Notes: generated from the letters alone by a model not told the origin. Positions 26,966-36,288 are shown, numbered from the stretch's first letter. The stretch: 64,000 nucleotides of DNA from JBDIVL01 sp039794405 (GCA_039794405.1 JBDIVL010000021.1:6500-70499), one strand, 5' to 3'. Program-made: numbers and translations.

Positions 26966-28012
26966 TTATTGGGGTATCAAAGACACCCGTGCAGATACGT
27001 CCTGCCGGGATGTTTCCACGGTGGTTTCACGAATAAACTGAATTACATCACGTATAATGCTTCTCATAAAAAACACTACACTTACATGCGCACAGGGATA
27101 CCACTTTATCCTCGGCCTTCCCAATGCCTCCCACAATTCTATGGTATATTTCACAGGAATTACCTTATCATACAGTCCATTTATCATAAACAGGTTTTTC
27201 GTCTTATTGTGTTTTGCCATGATGGTAGGATTGATTATTCGGAATATTTTGCTTGTCTGTTCACGGTCGATACCTATATTGACAAGACCCTCTTTTACCG
27301 CCCTTGTTGAAATCCCCTCCCAGATAATACCGGCATTATTACCACCCGCCAGGATGGTAACACCCACATCAAAAGCTTCTACCGCCATAGCAAGCTGCGC
27401 CATCATACCACCAAGGCTCATTCCTACTATACCAACCTTACAACCCTGTTCTCGCAGCCATGAAGAAACCATTCTAACTTCTATTACATGCTGACGCATT
27501 ACCTCGACTGTCCTGAGTACGTCTCCCGTAAGAATATATTTGCCACTCCACATACCCCCGGGGGCCCTCTCAAAATGGAAAGGAAGTTTCATCATAAAAC
27601 AATGGATACCTTCTCTGGCCAATTTCAAGGCAAATTTTTTCTCTGCCCTAAGGCTTTTTCTTCCCCACCCATGAAGAAGAATAATCGATATCGTATCTCT
27701 TCTTTTACTGGCCTTAAAATAATACCCGTAAGCAGTATTATTTTCCTCATACTGGGTATGAACAGGGCTTGGGAATCTCATATCGAAGATATCCACATTA
27801 CAAATCTTGCCTATTTTATTTGTTGAAAAACCCGGCATTCTGTTTGGTTTAAAATAGAAGATATCTGGATTCTCAAAGTATTCCTGTTTAACCAAATCAC
27901 CGAAATGGGAGACATCAAACTCCTGGTGCGGATGAATTTTCTCAGCATGGATAAGAAAATATAATTTATCAAAAGTTTCCATAAAATATTTATTCATAAG
28001 ATTTTTGTTCAT
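26966..28012 (-). CDS. Alpha/beta hydrolase, ABHD18-like
   Basis: This 348-residue protein has a central alpha/beta hydrolase core. SIILLHGWGRKS (about residues 112-123) gives the oxyanion HG. GMSLGGMMAQ at about 195-204 gives the nucleophile elbow. LFMINGLYDKVIP gives the acidic residue and CAHVSV near the C-terminus the catalytic His. The overall pattern, including MMKLPFHFERAPGGMWSGK, fits the ABHD18/DUF2048 group. The substrate is unknown. The 3' end borders a repeat (about 26915-26965, TCCATTCGGAATGACAATTC), and the last residues (about 335-348) may be altered by it. Confidence 0.75.
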   Translation of the reverse strand: MNKNLMNKYFMETFDKLYFLIHAEKIHPHQEFDVSHFGDLVKQEYFENPDIFYFKPNRMPGFSTNKIGKICNVDIFDMRFPSPVHTQYEENNTAYGYYFKASKRRDTISIILLHGWGRKSLRAEKKFALKLAREGIHCFMMKLPFHFERAPGGMWSGKYILTGDVLRTVEVMRQHVIEVRMVSSWLREQGCKVGIVGMSLGGMMAQLAMAVEAFDVGVTILAGGNNAGIIWEGISTRAVKEGLVNIGIDREQTSKIFRIINPTIMAKHNKTKNLFMINGLYDKVIPVKYTIELWEALGRPRIKWYPCAHVSVVFFMRSIIRDVIQFIRETTVETSRQDVSARVSLIPQ

Positions 28013-28079
28013 GGTTAATTCTCGTAGTGGAAAATTGAAGGAAGAAAAAGAAATGCTGTTTTATCCTGTACATCCCTGC

Positions 28080-28793
28080 TCACATTTGGCTTGCATCTTT
28101 TGACTTCTGTATCTCCCGCTTAATGGTATTGATATATTTTGTGATCGGGATTTCTTTGGGACAGGAGCGCGTGCACTCATAGTAATTGACGCATGCCCAT
28201 GCACCATCAGAATAATCTACCTGCTTCAAGCGCTCCAGGTACTGGTCGTCACGTGAATCAAAAATATACCTGAATGCCCATACAAGGGGTGCTGGACCGA
28301 GAAACCTCTCGTTCTCGTTTACTACCGGGCAAGCACCGGTACAGCATGCACACAAGATACACCTGATGGCTATATCGAGCTTTTTACTATTTTCCGGAAG
28401 CTGTTGATATTCTTTTTCCGGAGGAACGGACGCTGAGACCAGGTATGGCCGCAAAGTTCTTACTTTCTCAAAGAACGGCCCCAGGTCTACAATGAGATCT
28501 TTGAGAACCTTATAGGAGGGAAGTGGTTCAAGGATTATCTCCTTTCCTTCATACTCTTTTACCAGTTTTTGGCAGGCAAGCGCACAACGGCCGTTGATTT
28601 TCATGGCATCGGAACCACACACGCCGTGTCCGCAGGACATCCGGTAGCTCAGCGTGCCATCCTGTTCCCATTTAATCCGGTTGAGACAGTCCAGTATCCG
28701 GTCTGTTGGATCGGCAGTAAGGGTATAGTCCTGATACCAGGGTTTTTTACCCAGATCAGGATTAAAACGATATATCTTGAACCTCACTTCCAT
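28080..28793 (-). CDS. sdhB: Succinate dehydrogenase/fumarate reductase iron-sulfur subunit
   Basis: This protein of about 237 residues carries electrons between the flavoprotein and the quinone site. The 2Fe-2S ligands lie in SCGHGVCGSDAM and ALAC (Cys 54, 59 and 74, with Asp 62 in the third position, as in E. coli SdhB). The 4Fe-4S/3Fe-4S motifs are CILCACCTGACP and later CVNYYECTRSCPKEIP. I start at MEVRFKIYRF (28793), which begins one base after the sdhA stop codon and shows tight translational coupling; the longer frame to 28820 would overlap sdhA. No membrane-anchor subunit gene is adjacent on either side. Confidence 0.93.
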   Translation of the reverse strand: MEVRFKIYRFNPDLGKKPWYQDYTLTADPTDRILDCLNRIKWEQDGTLSYRMSCGHGVCGSDAMKINGRCALACQKLVKEYEGKEIILEPLPSYKVLKDLIVDLGPFFEKVRTLRPYLVSASVPPEKEYQQLPENSKKLDIAIRCILCACCTGACPVVNENERFLGPAPLVWAFRYIFDSRDDQYLERLKQVDYSDGAWACVNYYECTRSCPKEIPITKYINTIKREIQKSKDASQM

Positions 28794-28794
28794 A

Positions 28795-30516
28795 TCAGTA
28801 AACCCTCTTTTTTGGCTCAAATCGTGTAATAGTTACCGGTTTATAGGAGATGCGGTGACCATTTCCAGTTTTCAGAACCAGGGTATGTTTCAACCAGTTT
28901 CGGTCATCCCTCTCCGGATAGTCCTCCCGGAAGTGGGCTCCTCTGCTTTCCTCCCTTGCCGTAGCAGAAGCCAAAATTACATAGGATAAGTTAAGTAAGG
29001 ACATCAGTTCAATAGTCTCCATAAGCTCGGTATTAAAGCCGTGCCCTCGGTCGTTTATCGTCACCCGCCCATACCGTTCCTGTAAAGATTGAATTATTGA
29101 TAAGCCTTTCTCCAAATCTCTCTTTTGACGGAAGACAGAGCAGCATGCAGTCATAGTCTTCTGCATCTCATTTCTCAGTACCCATGCTTTTTCACCATCC
29201 TGTCTCTTCCTTAAACTATCAATCTTAGCCGCTATGCCCCTGTCAGGCTGATCAGGCAGTGGAGTCCAATCAAGGTCTTCCAGATCCTGGATTATTTTCT
29301 TGCCAGCCCTGCGTCCAAAGACCACTAAATCCAGGAGGGAATTACACCCCAGACGATTAGCACCGTGAACCGATACACAGGCGCACTCCCCTGCGGCATA
29401 AAGACCGTGAACCACTTGTTGATTTTCACCGAGCACTTGCCCATCCAGATTGGTGGGTACCCCTCCCATCATATAATGGCATGTTGGCTGCACAGGGATA
29501 AGCTCCTTAACCGGATCAATCCCCAGGTAAATCCGGACAAAAGAAGAAATATCCGAAAGTTTCTCAGCAAGGAGGTCTTTCCCGAGATGGGTGAGATCAA
29601 GATGGACGAAATCCCGGCCATCGATCCCCCTCCCTTCCCGGATTTCTTCAATAATTGACCGGCTAATCATATCCCTTGGAGCAAGGTCTTTCAGGGTTGG
29701 GGCATATTTTTCCATAAACCGCTCCCCTTTCCCATTCCGAAGGACACCTCCTTCACCACGGGCCGCCTCACTTATCAGCACACCCATACCGTAAATACCC
29801 GTTGGATGGAACTGGACAAACTCCATGTCTTCAAGAGGTATTCCTGCCTTGTAGGCCAGGTATACGCCATCCCCCGTATTTGTAAAGCAGTTGGAAGTAG
29901 TTTTATAGACCTTACCAAATCCTCCCGTTGCCAGCAGGACAACTTTTGAATGGAAGACATGAACAGAACCTGTTGCCAATTCATATGCCACAAGCCCCGT
30001 TACCCTGTTTTCCTTTATCAACAGATCTAACAGATAAAATTCCTCATAGACCTTGATCCCTTTCCGGAGTGACTCAAAGTACAGGGCATCCATAATCACC
30101 CTTCCCGTCCGATCGGCTGCGTGGCAAGCCCGCCGAACTGATGCTTTACCGAAATCGCGCGTATGGCCGCCAAATGCCCGTTGGGCTATTTTACCAGCAG
30201 GAGTCCTGTTGAAGGAAACCCCCATATGCTCCAGTTCGTATATAGCCCTCGGAGCATCCTTCGCAAGAATTTCAGCGGCATCCTGGTCAGTAAGAAAATC
30301 ACCGCCTTTGACGGTATCGTACATATGCCATTCCCAGGAATCTGGTTCCTCGTTGCTGAGCGCACCGGCAATTCCACCCTGAGCCGCCCCGGAATGGGAG
30401 CGGGTAGGATAGACCTTGCTCATTAACGCCACATCTCTTTCCCCGGCTATTTCCACGGCCGCACGTAGACCGGCAAGTCCTGCACCCACGATTAAAACAT
30501 CATGCTTAAAATTCAT
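28795..30516 (-). CDS. sdhA: Succinate dehydrogenase/fumarate reductase flavoprotein subunit
   Basis: This 573-residue protein oxidises succinate or reduces fumarate. The FAD dinucleotide fold is VGAGLAGLRAAVE (residues 10-22). HSGAAQGG (41-48) provides the histidine that links FAD covalently. The substrate-side segments QFHPTGIYG, SEAARGEGG and PRDMISRS are present, and HYMMGGVPTN lies near residue 349. GECACVSVHGANRLGCNSLL closes the flavin domain. AAAGG lies before the ATG. It is followed directly by sdhB. Direction of catalysis cannot be told from sequence. Confidence 0.94.
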   Translation of the reverse strand: MNFKHDVLIVGAGLAGLRAAVEIAGERDVALMSKVYPTRSHSGAAQGGIAGALSNEEPDSWEWHMYDTVKGGDFLTDQDAAEILAKDAPRAIYELEHMGVSFNRTPAGKIAQRAFGGHTRDFGKASVRRACHAADRTGRVIMDALYFESLRKGIKVYEEFYLLDLLIKENRVTGLVAYELATGSVHVFHSKVVLLATGGFGKVYKTTSNCFTNTGDGVYLAYKAGIPLEDMEFVQFHPTGIYGMGVLISEAARGEGGVLRNGKGERFMEKYAPTLKDLAPRDMISRSIIEEIREGRGIDGRDFVHLDLTHLGKDLLAEKLSDISSFVRIYLGIDPVKELIPVQPTCHYMMGGVPTNLDGQVLGENQQVVHGLYAAGECACVSVHGANRLGCNSLLDLVVFGRRAGKKIIQDLEDLDWTPLPDQPDRGIAAKIDSLRKRQDGEKAWVLRNEMQKTMTACCSVFRQKRDLEKGLSIIQSLQERYGRVTINDRGHGFNTELMETIELMSLLNLSYVILASATAREESRGAHFREDYPERDDRNWLKHTLVLKTGNGHRISYKPVTITRFEPKKRVY

Positions 30517-30551
30517 TGTTTGCCTTTTATTCGTAAAACATCACCGATTTT

Positions 30552-30670
30552 CAGGATTGGCTCAGTCGTTCATGATTAAACCGAAACAGTTGGGGGCGTC
30601 CCCTGCACCTAACACCAATAGAGTCCTTACCCGTCAATTCAAAACGCCTGGTTCAATCCGCAAGAATGAC
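30552..30670 (-). repeat. Inverted copy of a GGTTCAATC double-palindrome element
   Basis: GGCTCAGTCGTTCATGATTA opens the element and TTCAATCCGCAAGAATGACC closes it, in reverse orientation to 17325-17456 and more diverged. It lies directly upstream of the sdhAB operon. Confidence 0.55.
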
Positions 30671-30678
30671 CCAACCAT

Positions 30679-30998
30679 GGGTGGCACTGACAAACTCTGT
30701 TTGTCAGTGTTTTCCGTTCCATACCCATGTGCGTATTGAAACAAGCACGGACAAACCAGTTTGTCCGTGCCATCCAGTCTGGAGTTATCCAAAAACCTCA
30801 ATTGAGCATCTATAATCATTTGAGATAGAGTATTCTCAGGAGAAAAATTTTTATGCTCTGTAAGCCAGTTCCGGGGGTGGCACTGACAAACTCTGTTTGT
30901 CAGTGTTTTCCATTCCACACCCATGTACATATTGAAACAAGCACGGACAAACCGGTTTGTCCGTGCTACCCGGTCTGGATGGTATCCCAAAACCTAAA
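30679..30998. repeat. Tandem pair of double-hairpin elements (GACAAAC core)
   Basis: Two ~95-bp units, 30679-30774 and 30875-30970, share one layout. Each has GGGTGGCACTGACAAAC, a loop, GTTTGTCAGTG, then about 30 bp with CCCATGTGCGTATTGAAAC, then GCACGGACAAACC and GTTTGTCCGTGC. Linker sequence between them (30781-30874) and around them also repeats, and the linker plus second unit matches 47820-48004. No gene is seen in 30517-31077. Confidence 0.85.
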
Positions 30999-31077
30999 AT
31001 TTTCCCCTTTAACTTGTGGGTAATGATAAGTTCCGAAGGAGAGGATAAAGAGGAGGTTAGTGGTTATACCGTGAAAA

Positions 31078-31248
31078 TTACTGCAACGATTCCAGTACCT
31101 TCGCTAAAACCTTCTTCTGGTTCTTCAGCGCCTCCCTGAAATCCATATTATCCGTATCGGCTATTTCCATGCGGAGATCGGAAAGGCTACTCTCTAAAAC
31201 CTCTATCAGGATTTCTTTCTCCCCTTTTGTAAGATCTAATTGAATCAT
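31078..31248 (-). CDS. Small acidic helical protein of 56 residues
   Basis: A 56-codon frame on the minus strand starts MIQLDLTKGEKEILIEVLES and ends KKVLAKVLESLQ. It follows an almost perfect Shine-Dalgarno AGGAGGT six bases before the ATG. The sequence is rich in Leu, Glu and Lys with heptad-like spacing, so it should fold as two amphipathic helices. The central part reads DLRMEIADTDNMDFREA. I recall similar short proteins of unknown function in anammox-type and other anaerobe genomes, but I cannot name a family. It lies alone in a repeat-rich gap. Confidence 0.7.
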   Translation of the reverse strand: MIQLDLTKGEKEILIEVLESSLSDLRMEIADTDNMDFREALKNQKKVLAKVLESLQ

Positions 31249-31570
31249 AATCTACCTCCTTGCTCTTCATGATTTGCCATGTTTCATTTTGCAATTTTGG
31301 AGAAGCGAAGCGACTGAGAAATTCTTGTGGAATAAGAGACAGGAAATGCTCCCTTTATTTTCTGCATTTCTCTTTTGGGATATCCTGCACGTTTGGAAAT
31401 GTAACCACCAAGGATTTTTTCAATCTTTATTGTAAGCTCTCAGTTTCGTGCCAATAACCTGCATACTTCACTATTTGGGCATAAAGTGAGAATATTTCAG
31501 AATGGGACGGATTGTCAAGAGAAATATAAGACGTCATCCTCTTTCTCCGTATTATTTTATGGTAATTGGA
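31249..31570. other. Gap upstream of the small helical protein gene
   Basis: Nothing beyond the ribosome site at about 31254-31260 is recognised here; no repeat family member and no credible open frame. Confidence 0.4.
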
Positions 31571-32518
31571 TTAAAATAGTTGTCTCTGCCTCGGTATCTG
31601 CTCAAACTGTTGACCCCAGTTAGTTCCACACAACGGTTCTTCGGTAATATCAGGGTTTTTACAGCCGCATACATAAGCTGAAATACCAAAACCCCTAGCC
31701 CATTCCGAGATTTGTTCGTAAGCCTGCATCCTGTAACTTACATTCAAAGCAAATACGCGGGAGTGTTCTGCCAGGAGATTTATGGAACTGCCTGTCCGGT
31801 AACACTCCATGATCTTTGGCAAGAGAGGTGTATTACCAAGCGATTTATACAAGTTTTTCTTTATCTGGGGTCTCAGAAACAGATAATTGATACTGGTAGA
31901 ATTTACACCGAATCCCCGAAGCTCCTGAAATAAAGCCGTCAAATTCGCCTCTGTATCTGTTATACCAGGGATCAAAGGATCCAATTTCACCTCCGGCAAA
32001 ACGCCTATCGAAAGTAATCTCTCAATATTGCGTATCCTTTCCCGGGGTGCTGAGGCATAAGGTTCTATTCTCCTTTGGATGTCCCGGCTTAACGTTGTGA
32101 TACCAATTTGAACGTGTATTAACTTTTTGTATATGCGAAATAAGTGGAGAAATCTTGCAGAAACCCGGCCTTTCGTAAGCAGGTTTATACCAATACCATT
32201 TTCAAACAAGACACGCATCAGTTCGTATGTAAGATCGAGTACCTGTGGTACGGGCTGCAGGACATCACAGGTCGGGCTAAAAAATACATAGGCAGGCAGT
32301 TTTCGACGCCCGGATAGTTCTTTTTTTAATTTTTCCACCATATTCCCATACACAAATACCCTTCCATCCCCTGGATACAGCGAGTAGCCTCTCACGTAGC
32401 AGTAAACGCATTGATGCATACATCCAAGGACAGGATTAAGAGAGGCAACTTGACTGAGGCATTTTAAGGTGGATCTGGTGAGAACGTGAGACTTACGTTC
32501 TACAAATCTTATATCCAT
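31571..32518 (-). CDS. Radical SAM protein, spore-photoproduct-lyase-like
   Basis: This 315-residue protein has the iron-sulfur ligands in GCMHQCVYCY (Cys 33, 37 and 40; C-x3-C-x2-C). VFFSPTCDVLQPVP and NLLTKGRVSARFL follow, a pattern of the SplB/DNA-repair-photolyase-like radical SAM group. IGITTLSRDIQRRIEPYASAP is the conserved substrate-side segment of that group. A C-terminal CGCKNPDITEEPLCG could hold an extra metal or cluster. Family members include UV-lesion lyases and many uncharacterised enzymes; this one lacks a neighbour that would define its substrate. Confidence 0.8.
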   Translation of the reverse strand: MDIRFVERKSHVLTRSTLKCLSQVASLNPVLGCMHQCVYCYVRGYSLYPGDGRVFVYGNMVEKLKKELSGRRKLPAYVFFSPTCDVLQPVPQVLDLTYELMRVLFENGIGINLLTKGRVSARFLHLFRIYKKLIHVQIGITTLSRDIQRRIEPYASAPRERIRNIERLLSIGVLPEVKLDPLIPGITDTEANLTALFQELRGFGVNSTSINYLFLRPQIKKNLYKSLGNTPLLPKIMECYRTGSSINLLAEHSRVFALNVSYRMQAYEQISEWARGFGISAYVCGCKNPDITEEPLCGTNWGQQFEQIPRQRQLF

Positions 32519-32606
32519 ACCTAAGTTCCAAGGGTAATAAAAGTGATTGATGCTGATTTTACATTGATTTCGGATTGCGGAATTCTGAAATCCAAAATTA
32601 TCAGCT

Positions 32607-35312
32607 TTATCTATTCAGTATAACCCCCCCATTCACCCGGTAGAAGAGGAGTTTTTCCTTGACGGAATCGGAAAAAACATCGTGATCCCCCTGATTATCA
32701 GCTAATATCCCAATGCCGATGATCTCTTCTGTTTTTGAAGGAGATGAGACTCCCTGACTGGTATCATTCGCATAATAGGCATCATCTCCACAAAAATCTG
32801 CTAAAATTCCCATACCTTTTTCCAGACCAATACCCTGGCTACTGGTTCTGCTCCGGTAAATATCATTGCCGAAACTATCAACTAAAAATCCAACGCCGGT
32901 GTCGTGTCCACAACCCTGAGAGACACCAAAAGAACATTCGTAAACATCATCCCCCGATGTATCCGTCAATAGACCAATGGCGGAATGAATGCCTGCACCC
33001 TGCGCATAACGGCCTGCATAATACCGGTCGCTGCCTTCTTTATCATACAAAAATCCCAATGAATAATAATACCCGCTTCCCTGGGAAAAATAATCCCCGT
33101 AATAACGATCGGAGCCCTTTTGGTCAATAAGTATCCCGATACCGCCTGATGCGCCAACGACGGTCTCTTCGGGTCTGATTCCCATTCCGATTCCCTGGGA
33201 CATGGACTGGAAGGATTTCTCCGGGTCCCGGAAGTCCGGATATTTCCCTCCGGCAGTATAAGAATCATTCCCATCAACATCGATCAGCACACCAACACCC
33301 TTGGTAAACCCCACCCCCTGCGCAAATTGCCGGCTGAAATAAGCATCATTTCCCTTAAAATCGTGAAGCAACCCTGCCCCAAAGAAACCGGTTCCCTGAT
33401 TCAAGACATTGCCACTATAAGTATCGTCACCCTCATGATCTGACAAGATCCCTATTCCAAACAGACATGAACCCTGAGCATATTCCTTTCCCAAATATTT
33501 ATCGTCGCCAATAAGATCCACCAGGAGACCGATTCCGAATCTTCCCGTACCCTGGGTAAATGGACCGGCCGCGTTATAGACATCGTCTCCGGAAAAGTCA
33601 ATGCAAATGGATACCGGAATATCCTTGCTCGACGAGCCGGCATTATTAAAATAATAATCATTACCTCCAAGGTCAAAAATTACAGCCGCATCGGTATAAT
33701 AATATGACGTGCCTGTCCCACCTACCACGATTTTCCCAATACTTGTGTCCTGAACAAATAAGATATCGCCGGCAAAGCCCCTGTAATCTTTCTCCACCGT
33801 CTTCGAACGCTTGCGTTTTGAACGAGAATCCACACCAGAATCGTTCCGGGGATTTGCGCCCCGGAGAGGCTCCGGTAACAGAAACGGCAGGATATTAGCC
33901 CGATCTGTATCTTGTTGCGTTTTTTTGATGGCATCCAACCACTGTTCACTACTGCAGGTAAATTCATTCATGGGAAAACAAAGGGGGGAGAGGTTATATA
34001 ACAAGAGCGATGCAGCCTCGAGCAATCTTGCAAGATCGGCCTTCTGAGACAGGGCTAGTAACCGGGAAAGGCTTTGATGTTCTATCCTTTCGTCAGGAAG
34101 CCAGATTTTATGGACATGCTGATATAGAAATTCAGTTTCTTCTTGCGATAAATTACTGAAAGCCTCTTTTACAAGGGAAACACAAGGAACTAAACCATGA
34201 ATGACATGCTGTAATTTCTCCTGTAACGATGGTGCAGTCATGCCGGCTTTCTGCCGTTGTTCTCCATCCAATAAAATTTTTTGAGGCTTCGCAGCCACAT
34301 CTCTTTCTCCTTCCTGCGGAGTGGAAGGAGAACAATAATTTCCCGATTTTGTCTCTTGAGAAGGAGATGATACAGGGGTAGCTTCCGGCCCGGTACTGAA
34401 AAAATTTGCTTTCAAATCAAGCAACTCTGTAATGAACTTCATTTGAGCACGATAATCTTCACTCAAAAACTTATCATGAATGGTTTGCCCGATTTTATAG
34501 CTATCGAATGGATGTAGCATCAGATAGTTTATGAGAGACAAACGAAACGGATTTATTCCATTATGAGACTGAAAACCCTCACGGGCAAACGACTCTTCAC
34601 CAATCCGCTGTAACGTCATGGCAAGAGCATTCTTGTACTCCCCATTTCTCGTAACAAAGTCCATGAAGCTTATCCTGGTACGGTTTGCATGAGGAGATAT
34701 TTCCGCTTCTTCCCGTAAATCTGAGATAAAAGAAGGAATTAATTCCTTCCTATTCTTTAATAATTTCCCAAAAAGCCGTGGGCTAAATACCATTTCAGCA
34801 CCATCTCTGGAAACAGTTAACACCGGTTCACCCCCGGCGCCAATAGCCTCAATTGTCCTTTTGAACTGGATGAGATTATGATTATCCTTCCCCACCGTCG
34901 ATTCATTATTAATTTTTGTGATAATATCGCCCGCCCTGATTCCTGCCTCGGCTGCAGGTGATCCTTTCGTAATCTCCTTTACCAAAATACCCGTTCCTCC
35001 TGCGTCTTCCATAAAGATACCCAACCATCCCTTGTTAAAATTGACCTTGTCCTTACGGAAACTTACATCTTTGATATCGAAGAAATCTTCAACCTCGAAA
35101 TTCTGGACACCAACCGTTGGCAACGTATCCTGGCCTGAATACATATTTTTTATCTCTAAATCCTCTTGTGAAGAGGAGAGAATGGAGGTATTTCCACCTG
35201 TTCCCACAAGTTTCTGATGAATGGAAACTCCTTCCGCCCGGATACCCATACACGTTATGGACATTGAGATACAAAAACACCCTGACGCCAAATAAAAAAT
35301 TTTCCTGAACAT
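32607..35312 (-). CDS. Exported PDZ protein with a 12-copy beta-repeat array
   Basis: This 901-residue protein has a signal peptide (about residues 1-26). A PDZ domain covers about 95-175 (GWLGIFMEDAGGTGILVKEI, GSPAAEAGIRAGDIITKINN). A long helical middle follows (about 190-520). From about 540 to 885 come 12 repeats of 22-40 residues with the pattern G-x-G-x-L-x-D-x-x-G-D/N/S-D-x-Y, for example GIGLLVDLIGDDKYLGK and FGAGLLHDFKGNDAYFSR, most preceded by a QG-x-G turn. The regular D-G-D-Y spacing suggests a beta-solenoid, possibly calcium-binding. Two inserts, SPSTPQEGERDVAAK and RGANPRNDSGVDSRSKRKR, are encoded by repeat-like DNA and kept in frame. It is probably periplasmic or on the cell surface; function unknown. 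Confidence 0.75.
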   Translation of the reverse strand: MFRKIFYLASGCFCISMSITCMGIRAEGVSIHQKLVGTGGNTSILSSSQEDLEIKNMYSGQDTLPTVGVQNFEVEDFFDIKDVSFRKDKVNFNKGWLGIFMEDAGGTGILVKEITKGSPAAEAGIRAGDIITKINNESTVGKDNHNLIQFKRTIEAIGAGGEPVLTVSRDGAEMVFSPRLFGKLLKNRKELIPSFISDLREEAEISPHANRTRISFMDFVTRNGEYKNALAMTLQRIGEESFAREGFQSHNGINPFRLSLINYLMLHPFDSYKIGQTIHDKFLSEDYRAQMKFITELLDLKANFFSTGPEATPVSSPSQETKSGNYCSPSTPQEGERDVAAKPQKILLDGEQRQKAGMTAPSLQEKLQHVIHGLVPCVSLVKEAFSNLSQEETEFLYQHVHKIWLPDERIEHQSLSRLLALSQKADLARLLEAASLLLYNLSPLCFPMNEFTCSSEQWLDAIKKTQQDTDRANILPFLLPEPLRGANPRNDSGVDSRSKRKRSKTVEKDYRGFAGDILFVQDTSIGKIVVGGTGTSYYYTDAAVIFDLGGNDYYFNNAGSSSKDIPVSICIDFSGDDVYNAAGPFTQGTGRFGIGLLVDLIGDDKYLGKEYAQGSCLFGIGILSDHEGDDTYSGNVLNQGTGFFGAGLLHDFKGNDAYFSRQFAQGVGFTKGVGVLIDVDGNDSYTAGGKYPDFRDPEKSFQSMSQGIGMGIRPEETVVGASGGIGILIDQKGSDRYYGDYFSQGSGYYYSLGFLYDKEGSDRYYAGRYAQGAGIHSAIGLLTDTSGDDVYECSFGVSQGCGHDTGVGFLVDSFGNDIYRSRTSSQGIGLEKGMGILADFCGDDAYYANDTSQGVSSPSKTEEIIGIGILADNQGDHDVFSDSVKEKLLFYRVNGGVILNR

Positions 35313-35352
35313 AGTTTATAAGTAATCCCTCAAAATAACTGAATTATATGAA

Positions 35353-35380
35353 AAACGTCGACAAAATTTCGTCGATGTTT
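35353..35380. terminator. Palindrome AAAC[G/A]TCGACAAAA, inverted copy of the 61639 terminator
   Basis: AAACGTCGACAAAATTTCGT plus CGATGTTT forms a near-perfect hairpin flanked by AGGCGCTC on the right. Read on the minus strand it is followed by a T run. The flanking TAGGCGCTC is shared with 61639-61668, so this is one mobile or duplicated unit. It lies upstream of the PDZ protein gene on that gene's strand. Confidence 0.5.
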
Positions 35381-36288
35381 AGGCGCTCAGAAACTGTCTG
35401 AAAAACCAATTTTATATATGAAATTTATCTCTTACGAAAAGATAATAGAAGCGACTATGAAAAGCAACGTGAAAATTTAATAAGAATGATGCGAAAATCC
35501 ATTGTGATAATAAAATGTTTTACTTACTATTTGTATCTAGGCACAACGATGTGCCATGTCACATTATTGTGTCTGAACACTAATGTGACATGGCACACAT
35601 TTCCTATCCACCACGATTAATTTATTTCCCACCATTCTTAAATACATGCGCAAAAATACCAGAAAAGCAACGTTTAAAAAAACGCCGCGAAGTCATTTTC
35701 CATTTTATGGCATCTCTTTTGATACATAAAATTATCGTTTATAAAAAAGCAAAAAAGAAATTATCCGATCGTTTTATTTAAGAATAGAGAGGAGGTTCGA
35801 GCAGCAACAGAACATTTGGAAGCAGGCATCTGATTTCGCAAGCAAATCATCCAAAGATTGAAGACATCATTGAAATATGCCAACAGGATGATTACCGTTA
35901 ATCCAAAGTTCTGTATCTAAATTTCCATTGAGGAATGAGAATATTGGGCAAGTATTCAATGATTTTGCAACGATATGATACCGCACCTGTGTATACTTGC
36001 ACAAACAACTTCTGGGTTACTGGTTCCTGGTCTTTTCTCCATTCATCTCTCTGTCCGAAATCAAAGATATCAAAGGTTGCTTGAACCTCCGAATTTCTTC
36101 TGAAGTGTGACACTGTCTTCTCTGGTCCAGTTTTTTCCTGAAATCCAGCATGTCGAATGAACGCTTCAGTACATATGCATCCGCGTCGGGCCCCTTGGAG
36201 CATCCTGGCAAATAATATCATCTAAGAATAACTTTGATATTTTGGCATTTCCCGGTCTTGCCGGGGCCATATTCATAACTTTTCATGT
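35381..36288. other. 900-bp gene-poor gap with a long inverted repeat
   Basis: A perfect inverted repeat lies at 35551-35596. Two open frames (35590-35781 forward, 35898-36221 reverse) have no ribosome site, no recognisable motif and odd composition, and I do not call them. The sequence 35770-36220 looks like decayed coding DNA (for example VRAATEHLE forward and YVLKRSFDMLDFRKKLDQ reverse in different frames), but the parent gene is not identifiable. Confidence 0.4.
35551..35596. repeat. Perfect inverted repeat with 16-bp arms
   Basis: GTGCCATGTCACATTA (35551-35566) and its exact complement TAATGTGACATGGCAC (35581-35596) are separated by 14 bases. There is no T run on either side, so it is unlikely to be a simple terminator. 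It occurs once in the window. Confidence 0.8.

Noticed and set aside
30679..30998. CRISPR-like appearance of repeated units
   Set aside because: Only two adjacent units, each with internal hairpins and long repeated linkers; no unique spacers and no cas genes.
35590..35781. 63-codon forward frame beginning inside the inverted repeat
   Set aside because: No ribosome site, no recognisable motif, lysine-rich tail typical of AT-rich noise.
35898..36221. Reverse frames that look faintly protein-like
   Set aside because: The coding-like pieces switch frame and have no start; at best a decayed gene of unknown parent.
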